64,000 nt of DNA from Cellulomonas sp. Leaf395 (GCF_001424125.1 NZ_LMQI01000005.1:403567-467566), one strand, 5' to 3'; positions 42,908 through 52,849 are shown, counted from the first letter of the stretch. A program made the numbers and translations. Notes: generated from the letters alone by a model not told the origin.

Positions 42908-45583
42908 ATGCGTACCGCCGAGATCCGCCAGCGCTGGCTCGACTACTTCGAGGGGAACGGCCACGCCGTCGTGCCCTCGGCCTCGCTGATCTCGCCGGAC
43001 CCGTCGACCCTGTTCGTCATCGCCGGGATGGTGCCGTTCATCCCGTACATGCTGGGTGAGCCCGCGCCGTGGCCGCGCGCGACCAGCGTGCAGAAGTGCG
43101 TGCGGACCCTCGATATCGAGGAGGTCGGCAAGACCACCCGGCACGGCACGTTCTTCCAGATGAACGGCAACTTCTCGTTCGGGGACTACTTCAAGCACGG
43201 CGCGATCACCCACGCCTGGAAGCTGGTCACCGGCTCGCGCGAGACCGGCGGCTTCGGGTTCGACCCCGACACCATCTGGGTGACCGTCTTCCACGACGAC
43301 GACGAGGCGGCGGACCTCTGGAAGGAGATCGCCGGCCTGCCGGACGAGCGCATCCAGCGCCGCGGGTGGAAGGACAACTTCTGGTCGACGGGCGCGCGCG
43401 GTCCTTCGGGCCCGTGCTCGGAGATCTACGTCGACCGCGGCCCGCAGTACGGCGCGGAGGGCGGCCCGGTGGTCGACGAGGACCGTTACCTCGAGATCTG
43501 GAACCTCGTCTTCATGCAGTACGAGCGCGGTGACGGCGGCGGCAAGGAGAACTTCCCGATCCTCGGGGAGCTCAAGCAGAAGAACATCGACACCGGCATG
43601 GGCCTCGAGCGGGTCGCGTACCTGCTGCAGGGCGTCGACAACCTGTACGAGATCGACGAGGTGTTCCCCGTCATCCAGGGCGCGCAGGAGCTGTCCGGCA
43701 AGCGGTACGGCGCGTCGCACCAGGACGACGTCCGGATGCGGGTCGTCGCCGACCACGTGCGCAGCGCGCTCATGCTCATCGGCGACGGCGTGACGCCCTC
43801 GAACGAGGGCCGCGGCTACGTGCTGCGCCGACTGCTGCGCCGCTCGATCCGCGCGATGCGGCTGCTCGGGGTCGAGGACCTCGCGCTGCCCACCCTGCTG
43901 CCGTTGAGCAGGGACGCGATGAGCCCGTCCTACCCGGAGCTCGCGGTGAACTTCGAGAAGATCAGCCAGGTGGCGTACTCGGAGGAGGAGACGTTCCGAC
44001 GCACGCTCGCGGCGGGCACGACGATCCTCGACACGGCCGTCCAGGCGATGAAGAAGCAGGCGATCTCCGTGCTCTCGGGGTCGCACGCGTTCCAGCTGCA
44101 CGACACCTTCGGCTTCCCGATCGACCTCACGCTCGAGATGGCGGCCGAGCAGGGTGTGGCCGTCGACGAGACCGCGTTCCGCACGCTCATGAAGGAGCAG
44201 CGGGACCGGGCGCGCGCGGACGCTCTGGCGAAGCGGACGGGCCGCGCGGACACGGCGGCGTACCAGGAGCTGCACGGCACGCTGAGCAGCGACGACACCA
44301 AGCCGGTCCAGTTCGTCGGCTACACCGACGCGACCTCGCGCTCGCGCGTGGTCGGCCTGCTGGTCGACGGCGTGCCCGCGCCCGCAGCGACGGCTCCGGC
44401 GGACGTCGAGGTCGTGCTCGACGTGACGCCCTTCTACGCGGAGTCGGGTGGGCAGCTGGCGGACACCGGCGTGATCGTGCTCGACGGCGGGGCGCGCATC
44501 GAGGTCGACGACGTGCAGGCACCCGTCAAGGGTCTGTCGGTGCACCACGGCCGGCTGGTCGACGGCACCGCGACGTTCGGTGAGTCCGGGACCGCCACCA
44601 TCGACATCGACCGTCGGCGCGCCATCGCGCGTGCCCACACCGCGACGCACATGGTGCACAAGGCGCTGCGCGAGTCGCTGGGCGACACAGCGACGCAGGC
44701 AGGCTCGGAGAACGCGCCGAGCCGGATCCGGTTCGACTTCCGCTCCGGCTCCGCGGTCCCCACCGGTGTGCTCGGCGAGATCGAGGAACGCGTCAACACC
44801 CGCCTGCAGGACGACCTCGACGTCACCGAGCAGACGATGCCGATCGCCGAGGCGCGTGCGCTCGGGGCGATGGCGCTGTTCGGCGAGAAGTACGGGAACG
44901 AGGTGCGGGTCGTCTCGATCGGGGGCGACTGGTCGCGCGAGCTGTGCGCGGGCACCCACGTCAAGCGCTCGGGCGAGCTCGGCCTCGTCACCCTCCTCGG
45001 AGAGGCCTCCATCGGCTCGGGTGTGCGCCGCGTCGACGCGCTCGTCGGCGAGGGTGCGTACGGGTACCAGGCGAAGGAGCGCGCGCTCGTCGGTCAGCTG
45101 TCCGGCCTGCTCGGGGCCCGTCCTGACGACCTCACGGACCGGGTGTCGTCCCTCCTGACCAAGCTCAAGGAGTCCGAGAAGGAGCTCGCGGCGCTGCGGC
45201 AGGCCACCCTGCTCGCGCAGGCAGGCTCGCTGGCGGGCGCGGCGCAGACGGTGGGGGAGACCCGGGTCGTGACGCACGACGCGGGCGATGTCGGCGGCGA
45301 CGAGCTGCGCACGCTGGTGCTCGACGTCCGCTCGCGGCTCGGCGAGGCGGCGCCGGCGGTCGTCGCGATCGGCGGCGTCAGCAAGGGGCGGCCGGTCGTG
45401 GTCGTCGCGACCAACGCGGCGGCGCGGGAGCGAGGTGTGCGCGCAGGAGCGCTCGTGCGCACCGCCTCCGGCATCCTCGGTGGTGGCGGCGGCGGCAAGG
45501 ACGACCTGGCGCAGGGCGGTGGCACCGACCCCGGACGGCTGGCCGAGGCCCTGGCGGCGGTCGCGACGGCGGTGGGCAGCTGA
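42908..45583 (+). CDS. alaS: Alanyl-tRNA synthetase
   Basis: An 891-residue class IIc synthetase. MRTAEIRQRWLDYFEGNGH is the conserved start. The aminoacylation core (FFQMNGNFSFGDYFK) precedes the editing domain (HTATHMVHKALRE, about 577, and CAGTHVKRSGEL, about 680) and the C-Ala domain with its Gly-rich GGGGGGKDDLAQGGG end. ATG 42908 is preferred, because GAGGA lies 4 nt upstream and the family starts here; ATG 42890 lacks a Shine-Dalgarno. Confidence 0.96.
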   Translation: MRTAEIRQRWLDYFEGNGHAVVPSASLISPDPSTLFVIAGMVPFIPYMLGEPAPWPRATSVQKCVRTLDIEEVGKTTRHGTFFQMNGNFSFGDYFKHGAITHAWKLVTGSRETGGFGFDPDTIWVTVFHDDDEAADLWKEIAGLPDERIQRRGWKDNFWSTGARGPSGPCSEIYVDRGPQYGAEGGPVVDEDRYLEIWNLVFMQYERGDGGGKENFPILGELKQKNIDTGMGLERVAYLLQGVDNLYEIDEVFPVIQGAQELSGKRYGASHQDDVRMRVVADHVRSALMLIGDGVTPSNEGRGYVLRRLLRRSIRAMRLLGVEDLALPTLLPLSRDAMSPSYPELAVNFEKISQVAYSEEETFRRTLAAGTTILDTAVQAMKKQAISVLSGSHAFQLHDTFGFPIDLTLEMAAEQGVAVDETAFRTLMKEQRDRARADALAKRTGRADTAAYQELHGTLSSDDTKPVQFVGYTDATSRSRVVGLLVDGVPAPAATAPADVEVVLDVTPFYAESGGQLADTGVIVLDGGARIEVDDVQAPVKGLSVHHGRLVDGTATFGESGTATIDIDRRRAIARAHTATHMVHKALRESLGDTATQAGSENAPSRIRFDFRSGSAVPTGVLGEIEERVNTRLQDDLDVTEQTMPIAEARALGAMALFGEKYGNEVRVVSIGGDWSRELCAGTHVKRSGELGLVTLLGEASIGSGVRRVDALVGEGAYGYQAKERALVGQLSGLLGARPDDLTDRVSSLLTKLKESEKELAALRQATLLAQAGSLAGAAQTVGETRVVTHDAGDVGGDELRTLVLDVRSRLGEAAPAVVAIGGVSKGRPVVVVATNAAARERGVRAGALVRTASGILGGGGGGKDDLAQGGGTDPGRLAEALAAVATAVGS

Positions 45584-45584
45584 G

Positions 45585-46151
45585 GTGAGCGCGACCCCCG
45601 ACCCGGGTCAGGTCGTCCGAGGAGCACGGCTCGCCGTCGACGTCGGGACGGTTCGCGTTGGGCTCGCCAGCAGCGACCCGGACGGCCTGATCGCCACGCC
45701 GGTCGCCACCCTCGCGCGGGCGACCAGCAAGAAGGGGCACCTGCCCACAGACGTCGCACAGGTGGTGCGCGAGGTGCAGGAACGCCGTGTGGGTGTTGTG
45801 TACGTCGGGCTGCCGGTTCACCTGTCGGGGGCCGAAGGTTCGGCATCGGACGCCGCGCGCGCGTACGCTGTCCAACTGGCGCAGGCCATCGCACCGGTCA
45901 CGGTGCGGCTGGTCGACGAGCGGATGAGCACGGTGTCCGCCCATCACGCGCTGCAGGCGTCCGGCCGATCCGGGCGCCGCCACCGGCAGGTCGTCGACCA
46001 GGCGGCCGCGGTGGTGATCTTGCAGTCCGCGCTGGACGCGGAGCGTGCGTCGGGACGACGTCCCGGTGAGCGGGTCGTGATCGACCCAGCACAGCATGCT
46101 CCAGTGGCGCGCGGGGGGGCTGCGGGCGACGCACGGACGACGGTGGAGTGA
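45585..46151 (+). CDS. ruvX: YqgF/RuvX family putative Holliday junction resolvase
   Basis: A 188-residue RNase H-fold protein. LAVDVGTVRVGLASSDPDG carries the first catalytic Asp, VVYVGLPVHLSGAEGSAS the central motif, and VRLVDERMSTVSAHHAL plus VVDQAAAVVILQSALD the others. Homologues act in 16S rRNA maturation or junction cleavage. It starts 1 bp after alaS. A C-terminal tail of about 30 residues is unconserved. Confidence 0.9.
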   Translation: MSATPDPGQVVRGARLAVDVGTVRVGLASSDPDGLIATPVATLARATSKKGHLPTDVAQVVREVQERRVGVVYVGLPVHLSGAEGSASDAARAYAVQLAQAIAPVTVRLVDERMSTVSAHHALQASGRSGRRHRQVVDQAAAVVILQSALDAERASGRRPGERVVIDPAQHAPVARGGAAGDARTTVE

Positions 46152-46209
46152 CTCGCACGTGACCAACAGCCAGACCGAGTGGTGGACCCCCGTAGAACGG
46201 AGTGACGAG

Positions 46210-47361
46210 GTGAGCGACCTGTTCGCCGGCGACACCCGTGTCGCCCCTGCCGAGTCCAAGTCGTCGCGCTCCCGTGGCCGGGCCCAGGAGCAGCGCGAGC
46301 GCAAGCGCCGTCGGCGCCGCTCCATCTGGGTGCTGATCGTCGCGATCCTGATGGTCGTCGGTGCCGGCTACGTCGTCGTCGAGCTCATGGGCGGCATGTT
46401 CCAGGGCGGAACCGACGGGGCCGACAGCGGCGTCGAGGACTACACCGGCGTGGGGCACGGCAGCGCGGAGGTCGTCATCGAGCCCGGAGACACGGGCGCT
46501 GACATGGCGGCGACCTTGGTCTCGGCCGGCGTCGTCGCGACCGAGAAGGCGTTCAACGAGGCGTTCGCCGCCAACCCGCAGGCCGCCTCGATCCAGCCTG
46601 GCACCTACAACCTCCTGCTCGAGCTGCCGGCGTCCGACGCCGTCGTCGCCCTGCTCAACCCGTCGAGCCGCGTGTCCTTCGCTCTCACGATCCCCGAGGG
46701 ACTGACCCGGGACCAGATCGCCACGAAGATCAGCGAGAAGATGGCACTTCCCATCGAGGAGGTCACCGCGGCGATCGCCGATCCCGCCGCGATCGGCTTG
46801 CCCGCGGAGGCCAACGGGAACGTCGAGGGCTGGCTGTACCCCGCCACGTACACCATTGAGCCCGACGCGTCGGCCGCGAGCGTGCTGTCGCAGATGACCG
46901 CACAGACGGTGGCCGTCCTCACGGAGAAGGGTGTCCCGCAGGACCAGTGGGCGACCGTGCTCAACAAGGCGTCCATGGTCGAGCGCGAGGCACGTCTGCC
47001 CGAGGACCGACCCAAGGTGGCGCGCGCCATCGAGAACCGGCTCGCCAAGGAGATGCCGCTCGCCGTCGACTCGTCCGTCGCTTACGGCCTCGGCAAGCCC
47101 GGGACCGGCCTCAGCACCGCGGACACTCAGGACGCGAGCAACCCGTACAACACCTACAAGCACCTGGGTCTGCCTCCGACGCCCATCGCGTCGCCGGGCG
47201 CCGCCTCGATCGACGCGGTTCTCGCGCCGGCCGAGGGGGACTGGCTGTTCTGGGTGACCGTCAACCTCGACTCCGGAGAGACGCTCTTCGCCACCACCTA
47301 CGACGACCACCAGGCGAACGTGGAGCTGTTGCGAGCCTGGCAGGCGGAGAACAGCAAGTGA
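46210..47361 (+). CDS. mltG: Endolytic transglycosylase MltG
   Basis: A 383-residue membrane protein. A cytoplasmic basic N-terminus (RKRRRRRS) precedes one membrane helix (about residues 41-60), a LysM-like region and the YceG domain. The catalytic Glu lies in ASMVEREARLPEDRPKVARA (about 258), followed by LAVDSSVAYGLG and the YNTYKHLGLPPTPIASPG signature. It cuts nascent peptidoglycan strands. GTG 46210 follows GGAG at 7 nt; the alternative GTG 46159 has no close Shine-Dalgarno. Confidence 0.93.
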   Translation: MSDLFAGDTRVAPAESKSSRSRGRAQEQRERKRRRRRSIWVLIVAILMVVGAGYVVVELMGGMFQGGTDGADSGVEDYTGVGHGSAEVVIEPGDTGADMAATLVSAGVVATEKAFNEAFAANPQAASIQPGTYNLLLELPASDAVVALLNPSSRVSFALTIPEGLTRDQIATKISEKMALPIEEVTAAIADPAAIGLPAEANGNVEGWLYPATYTIEPDASAASVLSQMTAQTVAVLTEKGVPQDQWATVLNKASMVEREARLPEDRPKVARAIENRLAKEMPLAVDSSVAYGLGKPGTGLSTADTQDASNPYNTYKHLGLPPTPIASPGAASIDAVLAPAEGDWLFWVTVNLDSGETLFATTYDDHQANVELLRAWQAENSK

Positions 47362-48179
47362 CGGCCGCCGCCCAGCGACGGGCGGCGGTGCTCGGGCACC
47401 CGGTGGCGCACTCGCTGTCACCGGTGCTGCACCGCGCCGCCTACGTGGCGCTCGGCCTCGACGGCTGGAGCTACGACGCCGTCGACGTCACGGAGGACGG
47501 TCTTCCCGCGTTCCTCGCCGGCCTGGACGACTCCTGGGCGGGGCTCAGCCTGACGATGCCGCTCAAGCAGTCGATCATCCCGCTGTTGGACCACGTGGAG
47601 CCGCTCGCCGAGGTGGTGGGCGCGGTCAACACGGTGCTGTTCCAGGGGCGCACGCTGGTCGGTGCGAACACGGACGTGCACGGCATCGTCGCGGCGCTCG
47701 GGCTCACCGGTCCGATCACCCGCGCCGCCGTGCTGGGCGCTGGAGCCACCGCGTCGTCCACGCTGGCGGCGCTCGCGCAGCTGCGCTGCACCTCGCCCGT
47801 CGTGTACGTGCGAGCCGTCGCTCGGGCTGGAGCCCTCATGCGGGCTGCACACCGGATGGGCGTCACCCCGGTGTACCGCACGCTGGACGAGGCGCCCGCG
47901 GAGATCGGCCGCGCGGAAGTCGTCATCTCGACCCTCCCGCCGTACGCCGCCGACCCGATCGCGGAACGGCTCGTGGCGGCCGAGGGCGTGCTGCTCGACG
48001 TCGCGTACGACCCGCGACCGACGGCGCTCTCCGTCGCGTGGGCGTCCGTCGGGGGAGCGGTCGTCGGCGGTGAGCAGATGCTGTTGCACCAGGCCGCCGA
48101 ACAGGTCCGGCTCATGACCGGTCACCCCGCTCCGCTCGCCGCGATGTCGTCCGCGCTCGAGGACAAACTGACCGCCTGA
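47358..48179 (+). CDS. aroE: Shikimate dehydrogenase
   Basis: A 273-residue enzyme that reduces 3-dehydroshikimate. HPVAHSLSPVLHRAAY binds shikimate, SLTMPLKQSI carries the catalytic Lys, VGAVNTVLF and GANTDVHG the catalytic Asp, and VLGAGATASSTLAAL the NADP Rossmann loop. GTG overlaps the mltG stop. The rest of the pathway cluster (aroC, aroK, aroB) resumes 13 kb further on, beyond the pilus genes. Confidence 0.94.
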   Translation: MTAAAQRRAAVLGHPVAHSLSPVLHRAAYVALGLDGWSYDAVDVTEDGLPAFLAGLDDSWAGLSLTMPLKQSIIPLLDHVEPLAEVVGAVNTVLFQGRTLVGANTDVHGIVAALGLTGPITRAAVLGAGATASSTLAALAQLRCTSPVVYVRAVARAGALMRAAHRMGVTPVYRTLDEAPAEIGRAEVVISTLPPYAADPIAERLVAAEGVLLDVAYDPRPTALSVAWASVGGAVVGGEQMLLHQAAEQVRLMTGHPAPLAAMSSALEDKLTA

Positions 48180-48183
48180 CGGG

Positions 48184-48210
48184 CTCACCCCGGTCGCCGT
48201 TCCTGCCGAT
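48184..48210 (+). promoter_or_regulatory. Sigma-28 (FliA/WhiG)-type promoter of pilB
   Basis: CTCACC (48184-48189), a 15-bp spacer, then GCCGAT (48205-48210). It is the weakest -35 match of the four sites, but it has the exact spacing and a perfect -10 core. Leader about 55 nt. Confidence 0.55.
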
Positions 48211-48270
48211 TGATCCGGAGACACCAGCGCGGCCAGCAGTCGGCCGCCGGTTGGACCGGAGGGGACGCGC

Positions 48271-49947
48271 GTGAAGCAGCTCGGGGAGATCCTGCTCGAC
48301 GACGGCCTCGTCACGGAGGCGCAGCTGCTCGCCGCGCTCGACGAGACGTTGGCCCGGGGCACATCGTTGGGGCGCACGTTGGTCGAGTTGGGGGTGCTCA
48401 CCGAGTCCCAGCTGGTCAAGGCCCTCGCCAACCAGGTCGGCATGGCCTTCGTCGACCTGGACGACTACCCGGTCGACCGGACCGCCGTCAGCATGGTGCC
48501 CGGGGCGCTGTGCCGTCGCTACTCCGTGCTGCCGGTCGCGCTCGAGGGCGGGTCGATCGTGCTCGCGACGTCCGACCCGGGCAACGTCATGGCCGTCGAC
48601 GACGTGCGCTCGGTGTCGGGGATGTCCGTCATCCCCGTCATCGCCACGCACGACAACCTGCTGCGCGCGATCGACCGGTACTGCCGTGCGGACGACGAGA
48701 TGGAAGGCCTCTCGCAGGCGTTCGAGGACCAGGTCGACGACACCGAGGCCGACCTGTCGAAGATGGCCGAGATCGGCGACGAGGACGCGCCGATCGTCCG
48801 GTTTGTCAACCTGCTGGTCACGCAGGCGATCACCGACCGCGCCTCGGACATCCACATCGAGCCGTCCGAGAAGGACCTGCGCGTCCGCTACCGGATCGAC
48901 GGTGTGCTGCACGAGACCCAACGGGCGCCCAGGCAGATCCAGAGCGGCGTCATCAGCCGCGTGAAGATCATGAGCGACATCGACATCGCCGAGCGCCGCA
49001 AGCCGCAGGACGGCCGGATGTCGGTCGTCCACGACGGGCGCAAGATCGACCTCCGCGTGGCGACGCTGCCCACCGTGTGGGGGGAGAAGATCGTCATGCG
49101 AATCCTCGACAACTCCACCGCGAGCCTCGACCTGCGCGACCTGTCGTTCCTCGACGAGAACTACGAGACCTACCGCGAGGCGTACACCAAGCCGTACGGG
49201 ATGATCCTGGTCACCGGCCCGACTGGTTCCGGCAAGTCCACGACGCTCTACGCGACGCTCAACGCGGTGTCGAAGCCGGAGATCAACGTCATCACCGTCG
49301 AGGACCCGGTGGAGTACCGGCTCGCGGGAATCAACCAGGTCCAGGTCAACCCGAAGGCCGGGCTCACGTTCGCCGGGGCGCTGCGGTCGATCCTGCGATC
49401 CGACCCCGACGTCGTGCTGCTCGGTGAGATTCGCGACCACGAGACGGCGCAGATCGCCATCGAGGCGGCCCTGACCGGTCACCTGGTTCTCTCGACCCTG
49501 CACACCAACGACGCCCCGTCGGCCGTCACACGGCTCATCGAGATGGGCATCGAGCCGTTCCTCGTGGGGTCGGCGCTGGACGCGGTCGTCGCCCAGCGGC
49601 TCGCGCGCCGGCTGTGCAACAAGTGCAAGGCGGCGTACACGCCGAGCCCCGAAGAGCTGCGCGCCGCGCGGTTCCCGTGGGTCGACGGCGAGCCGCTGCC
49701 CGAGCTGATGCGCCCGGTCGGCTGTGTGACGTGCTCGAAGACCGGATACCACGGGCGGCTCGCGCTGCACGAGGTCATGCGCGTGACCGAGGAGATCGAG
49801 CGCCACGCGGTCGCGCACTCGTCCTCCGCCGACATCGCGGCGACCGCGGTCACGCAGGGCATGATCCCGCTGCGCGACGACGGGTGGCACAAGGTGGCGC
49901 TGGGTCAGACCTCGATCGAGGAGATCCTGCGCGTCGTCGTCACGTAG
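48271..49947 (+). CDS. pilB: Type IV pilus assembly ATPase PilB
   Basis: A 558-residue GspE/PilB hexameric ATPase powering pilus extension. The N-terminal MshEN domain (about residues 1-150; LGEILLDDGLVTEAQLLAALDE) precedes the ATPase core. Walker A is GPTGSGKSTTLYATL (about 316), then come the Asp box, Walker B (VVLLGEIRDHETAQIA) and the His box (LSTLHTNDAPSA). Four cysteines (CNKCK at about 449, CVTC at about 486) form the zinc site typical of PilB rather than PilT. GTG follows GGAGGGG. Confidence 0.95.
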   Translation: MKQLGEILLDDGLVTEAQLLAALDETLARGTSLGRTLVELGVLTESQLVKALANQVGMAFVDLDDYPVDRTAVSMVPGALCRRYSVLPVALEGGSIVLATSDPGNVMAVDDVRSVSGMSVIPVIATHDNLLRAIDRYCRADDEMEGLSQAFEDQVDDTEADLSKMAEIGDEDAPIVRFVNLLVTQAITDRASDIHIEPSEKDLRVRYRIDGVLHETQRAPRQIQSGVISRVKIMSDIDIAERRKPQDGRMSVVHDGRKIDLRVATLPTVWGEKIVMRILDNSTASLDLRDLSFLDENYETYREAYTKPYGMILVTGPTGSGKSTTLYATLNAVSKPEINVITVEDPVEYRLAGINQVQVNPKAGLTFAGALRSILRSDPDVVLLGEIRDHETAQIAIEAALTGHLVLSTLHTNDAPSAVTRLIEMGIEPFLVGSALDAVVAQRLARRLCNKCKAAYTPSPEELRAARFPWVDGEPLPELMRPVGCVTCSKTGYHGRLALHEVMRVTEEIERHAVAHSSSADIAATAVTQGMIPLRDDGWHKVALGQTSIEEILRVVVT

Positions 49948-49967
49948 GCGCCGACGCCCATCGACGC

Positions 49968-49994
49968 CTCAAGTCGGGCATCGGCGCCGCCGAT
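49968..49994 (+). promoter_or_regulatory. Sigma-28 (FliA/WhiG)-type promoter of pilT-pilC
   Basis: CTCAAG (49968-49973), N15, GCCGAT (49989-49994), followed by GAA. It lies 75 bp upstream of GTG 50070. Confidence 0.65.
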
Positions 49995-50069
49995 GAACGG
50001 AACAGATCGAAGGCTTGGTATCGGCACGTCCGTGTCGGTCGAACCAGGCGACCACGTGGAGGGAATGAC

Positions 50070-51617
50070 GTGAGCGAGTCCTACCAGGCACCCACGGGGG
50101 AGCCCTCGCGGCCGTTGCCGCCCTACCGACCCGTCGGCCCGCAGGCCGGTCCGCCTCCGGTCGGCCACGGCGCGACGGCGAGGTTCTCGCCGATCCCGTC
50201 GCAGAGCACGGCCCCGTCCGCGCCGGCGGGTCCGCCGCCGTACCAGGCGCAGGCATCCGCCGTGCACCAGCCGTTGAACGCGGCCCCCGCGCAGCCGCAG
50301 ACGTCGTTCTCGCCCCAGGGGCCTGCCAGCCCGATGGGCGCCACACAGGTGTTCATGCCCGCCCCACCCGCCCCACCGGCTGCGGTGCAGCGGCCGGCCG
50401 CAGCACCCGCTCCCGCGCCGCTGGCACGCGACCGGGGCCCTCGACGTGGGATGGGCCAGGAGCAGCAGGAGGGCGACCTCCCGATCGACGAGATCCTGAC
50501 CGAGATGGTGCGCGTCGGCGCGTCTGACGTCCACCTCACCACGGGCACGAGCCCGATGGTGCGGATCAACGGCTCGCTCAAGGCGCTCGACGGGTTCGGC
50601 CAGGTGCAGCCCGAGGGTCTGCGCCGCTCGTTGTACGGGTTCCTCACGCAGAAGCAGCGCGAGAAGTTCGAGACGAACCTCGAGCTCGACCTGTCGTACT
50701 CCGTCCGCGGCCTCGCGCGTTTCCGCGTGAACATCTACCAGCAGCGTGAGTCCATCGGCGCCGCATTCCGCGTGATCCCCTACGAGATCAAGCCGCTCGA
50801 GGCGCTCGGCGTGCCTGCGGTCGTCGGCACGTTCGCCGGTCTGCCGCGCGGCTTGGTGCTCGTCACGGGCCCCACCGGCTCGGGGAAGTCCACGACGCTG
50901 GCCTCGATCGTCGACCTCGCGAACCGCACGCGCGAGGACCACATCATGACCGTCGAGGACCCGATCGAGTTCCTCCACCGCCACAAGAAGTGCGTGGTCA
51001 ACCAGCGTGAGGTCGGGCAGGACACCCACTCGTTCGGCAACGCGCTCAAGCACGTGCTGCGCCAGGACCCCGACATCATCCTCGTCGGCGAGATGCGTGA
51101 CCTGGAGACGATCTCCGTGGCGCTCACCGCAGCCGAGACCGGCCACCTGGTCTTCGCCACGCTGCACACGCAGGACGCCGCGCAGACGATCGACCGCGTC
51201 ATCGACGTGTTCCCTGCCCACCAGCAGGCACAGGTCCGCACCCAGCTGGCCGGAGCCCTCCAGGGCGTCGTCTGCCAGACGCTGGCCAAGCGGTCGGACT
51301 CGCCGGGCCGTGCCGTCGCCACCGAGGTGCTCGTCGCGACCCCCGCCATCCGCAACCTCATCCGCGAGGGCAAGACCCACCAGATCTACTCGGCCATGCA
51401 GGCCGGCGCCAAGCAGGGCATGCACACCATGGACCAGCACCTGTCCGAGCTGGTCAAGACCGGCAAGATCAGCTACGAGACCGGACTGGAGAAGTGCCAC
51501 CACGTGGAGGACTTCAACCGACTGACCGGGCGTTTCTCCGGTGGTTCGCAGGGTGCCGCGGGCATGGGTGACCAGGCGACCATGGGTGGCGCCGCCTACG
51601 GAAGCCAGGCCTTCTGA
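50070..51617 (+). CDS. pilT: Type IV pilus retraction ATPase PilT
   Basis: A 515-residue ATPase. Residues 1 to about 133 are a Pro/Ala/Gln-rich low-complexity extension not found in classical PilT (about 345 aa). The PilT core follows: DEILTEMVRVGASDVHLTTG, Walker A GPTGSGKSTTLASI (about 267), the Asp box (VEDPIEFLH), Walker B (IILVGEMRD) and FATLHTQDAAQTIDR. The retraction-specific AIRNLIRE motif is present, and there is no zinc tetracysteine. A short Gly/Ala tail ends it. GTG start; the stop overlaps pilC. Confidence 0.95.
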   Translation: MSESYQAPTGEPSRPLPPYRPVGPQAGPPPVGHGATARFSPIPSQSTAPSAPAGPPPYQAQASAVHQPLNAAPAQPQTSFSPQGPASPMGATQVFMPAPPAPPAAVQRPAAAPAPAPLARDRGPRRGMGQEQQEGDLPIDEILTEMVRVGASDVHLTTGTSPMVRINGSLKALDGFGQVQPEGLRRSLYGFLTQKQREKFETNLELDLSYSVRGLARFRVNIYQQRESIGAAFRVIPYEIKPLEALGVPAVVGTFAGLPRGLVLVTGPTGSGKSTTLASIVDLANRTREDHIMTVEDPIEFLHRHKKCVVNQREVGQDTHSFGNALKHVLRQDPDIILVGEMRDLETISVALTAAETGHLVFATLHTQDAAQTIDRVIDVFPAHQQAQVRTQLAGALQGVVCQTLAKRSDSPGRAVATEVLVATPAIRNLIREGKTHQIYSAMQAGAKQGMHTMDQHLSELVKTGKISYETGLEKCHHVEDFNRLTGRFSGGSQGAAGMGDQATMGGAAYGSQAF

Positions 51618-52849
51618 TGGCCGGCGGGACGAAGACGTTCGAGTACGCCGTCCGGGACAAGGGCGGCAAGATCGTCAAGGGTCGCGTCGAGGCGACCAAC
51701 CAGGCGGCGGTGGCGAACCGGCTGCGGGAGATGGGCCTCGCGGCCGTGTCGATCTCCGAGGTCAGCACCGGCGGCATGAACGCCGAGATCAACATCCCCG
51801 GCTTCGGCGGCAACAAGATCACACTCAAGGACCTGGCGGTTATGTCGCGCCAGCTCGCCACGATGATCGACGCGGGGCTCTCGCTGCTGCGTGCACTGAC
51901 GATCCTCGCCGAGCAGACCGAGTCCAAGCCGCTGGCCAAGGTCGTCGCGCAGGTCCGCAACGATGTCGAGGTCGGTACCGCATTCTCGACGGCGCTCGGC
52001 AAGCATGCTGACGTCTTCCCGCCGCTGATGATCAACATGGTCAAGGCCGGCGAGGTCGGCGGTTTCCTCGACCAGACCCTAGTCTCGGTGGCCAACAACT
52101 TCGAGGCCGAGGTCAAGCTCCGCGGGAAGATCAAGTCGGCGATGACCTACCCGGTCGTGGTGTTTGTCATTGCTATCCTCGCCACCACCGGAATGTTGCT
52201 CTTTATCGTCCCGGTGTTCGCAGGAATGTTCTCCAGCCTGGGCGGCACGCTTCCGCTGCCCACGCAGATCCTCATGTGGATGTCGCAGGCGCTGAAGATC
52301 CTCATCATCCCGATCATCGTCATTCTCATCGTCTTCGCGGTGTGGTGGGGAAAGCACAAGAACGACCGGGGGATCCGCGAACGGGTGGATCCCTGGAAGC
52401 TGAAGCTGCCCGTCTTCGGGCAGCTCTTCCGAAAGATTGCGGTCTCGAGGTTCACGCGCAACTTCGGCACGATGATCCACGCCGGCGTCCCGCTCCTGCA
52501 GGCGCTGGACATCGTCGGCGAGACGAGCGGCAACCTTGTCATCGAGCGCGCCGCCAAGGCCGTACAGGAGTCCGTCCGGCGAGGAGAGTCCCTGGCAGGG
52601 CCGTTGTCGCAGCACCCGGTGTTCCCGCCAATGGTGGTGCAGATGATGGCCGTCGGTGAGGACACAGGCGCCCTGGACACGATGCTGGCCAAGGTCGCGG
52701 ACTTCTACGACGACGAGGTCGAGGCGACTACCGAGCAGCTCACCAGCCTTATCGAACCCCTCATGATCGTCGTCATTGGCGCAATCGTCGGCAGCATGGT
52801 CATCGCGATGTACATGCCGATCTTCGGGGTCTTCGAGCTCATCAAGTGA
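51617..52849 (+). CDS. pilC: Type IV pilus inner-membrane platform protein PilC
   Basis: A 410-residue GspF-family protein. FEYAVRDKGGKIVKGRVEA is the conserved N-terminus. Two T2SSF repeats (about residues 70-195 and 272-395) flank the membrane helices (VVVFVIAILATTGMLLFIVPVF; LIIPIIVILIVFAVWW; LMIVVIGAIVGSMVIAMYMPIF). It transmits force from PilB/PilT to the pilus base. It overlaps pilT by one base. Confidence 0.95.
   Translation: MAGGTKTFEYAVRDKGGKIVKGRVEATNQAAVANRLREMGLAAVSISEVSTGGMNAEINIPGFGGNKITLKDLAVMSRQLATMIDAGLSLLRALTILAEQTESKPLAKVVAQVRNDVEVGTAFSTALGKHADVFPPLMINMVKAGEVGGFLDQTLVSVANNFEAEVKLRGKIKSAMTYPVVVFVIAILATTGMLLFIVPVFAGMFSSLGGTLPLPTQILMWMSQALKILIIPIIVILIVFAVWWGKHKNDRGIRERVDPWKLKLPVFGQLFRKIAVSRFTRNFGTMIHAGVPLLQALDIVGETSGNLVIERAAKAVQESVRRGESLAGPLSQHPVFPPMVVQMMAVGEDTGALDTMLAKVADFYDDEVEATTEQLTSLIEPLMIVVIGAIVGSMVIAMYMPIFGVFELIK

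Noticed and set aside
41930..45277. A 1115-codon open frame on the minus strand opposite alaS
   Set aside because: High GC keeps antisense frames open. The product is a low-complexity Arg/Val/Glu/Asp-rich string without motifs, while the plus strand encodes an unmistakable alanyl-tRNA synthetase.
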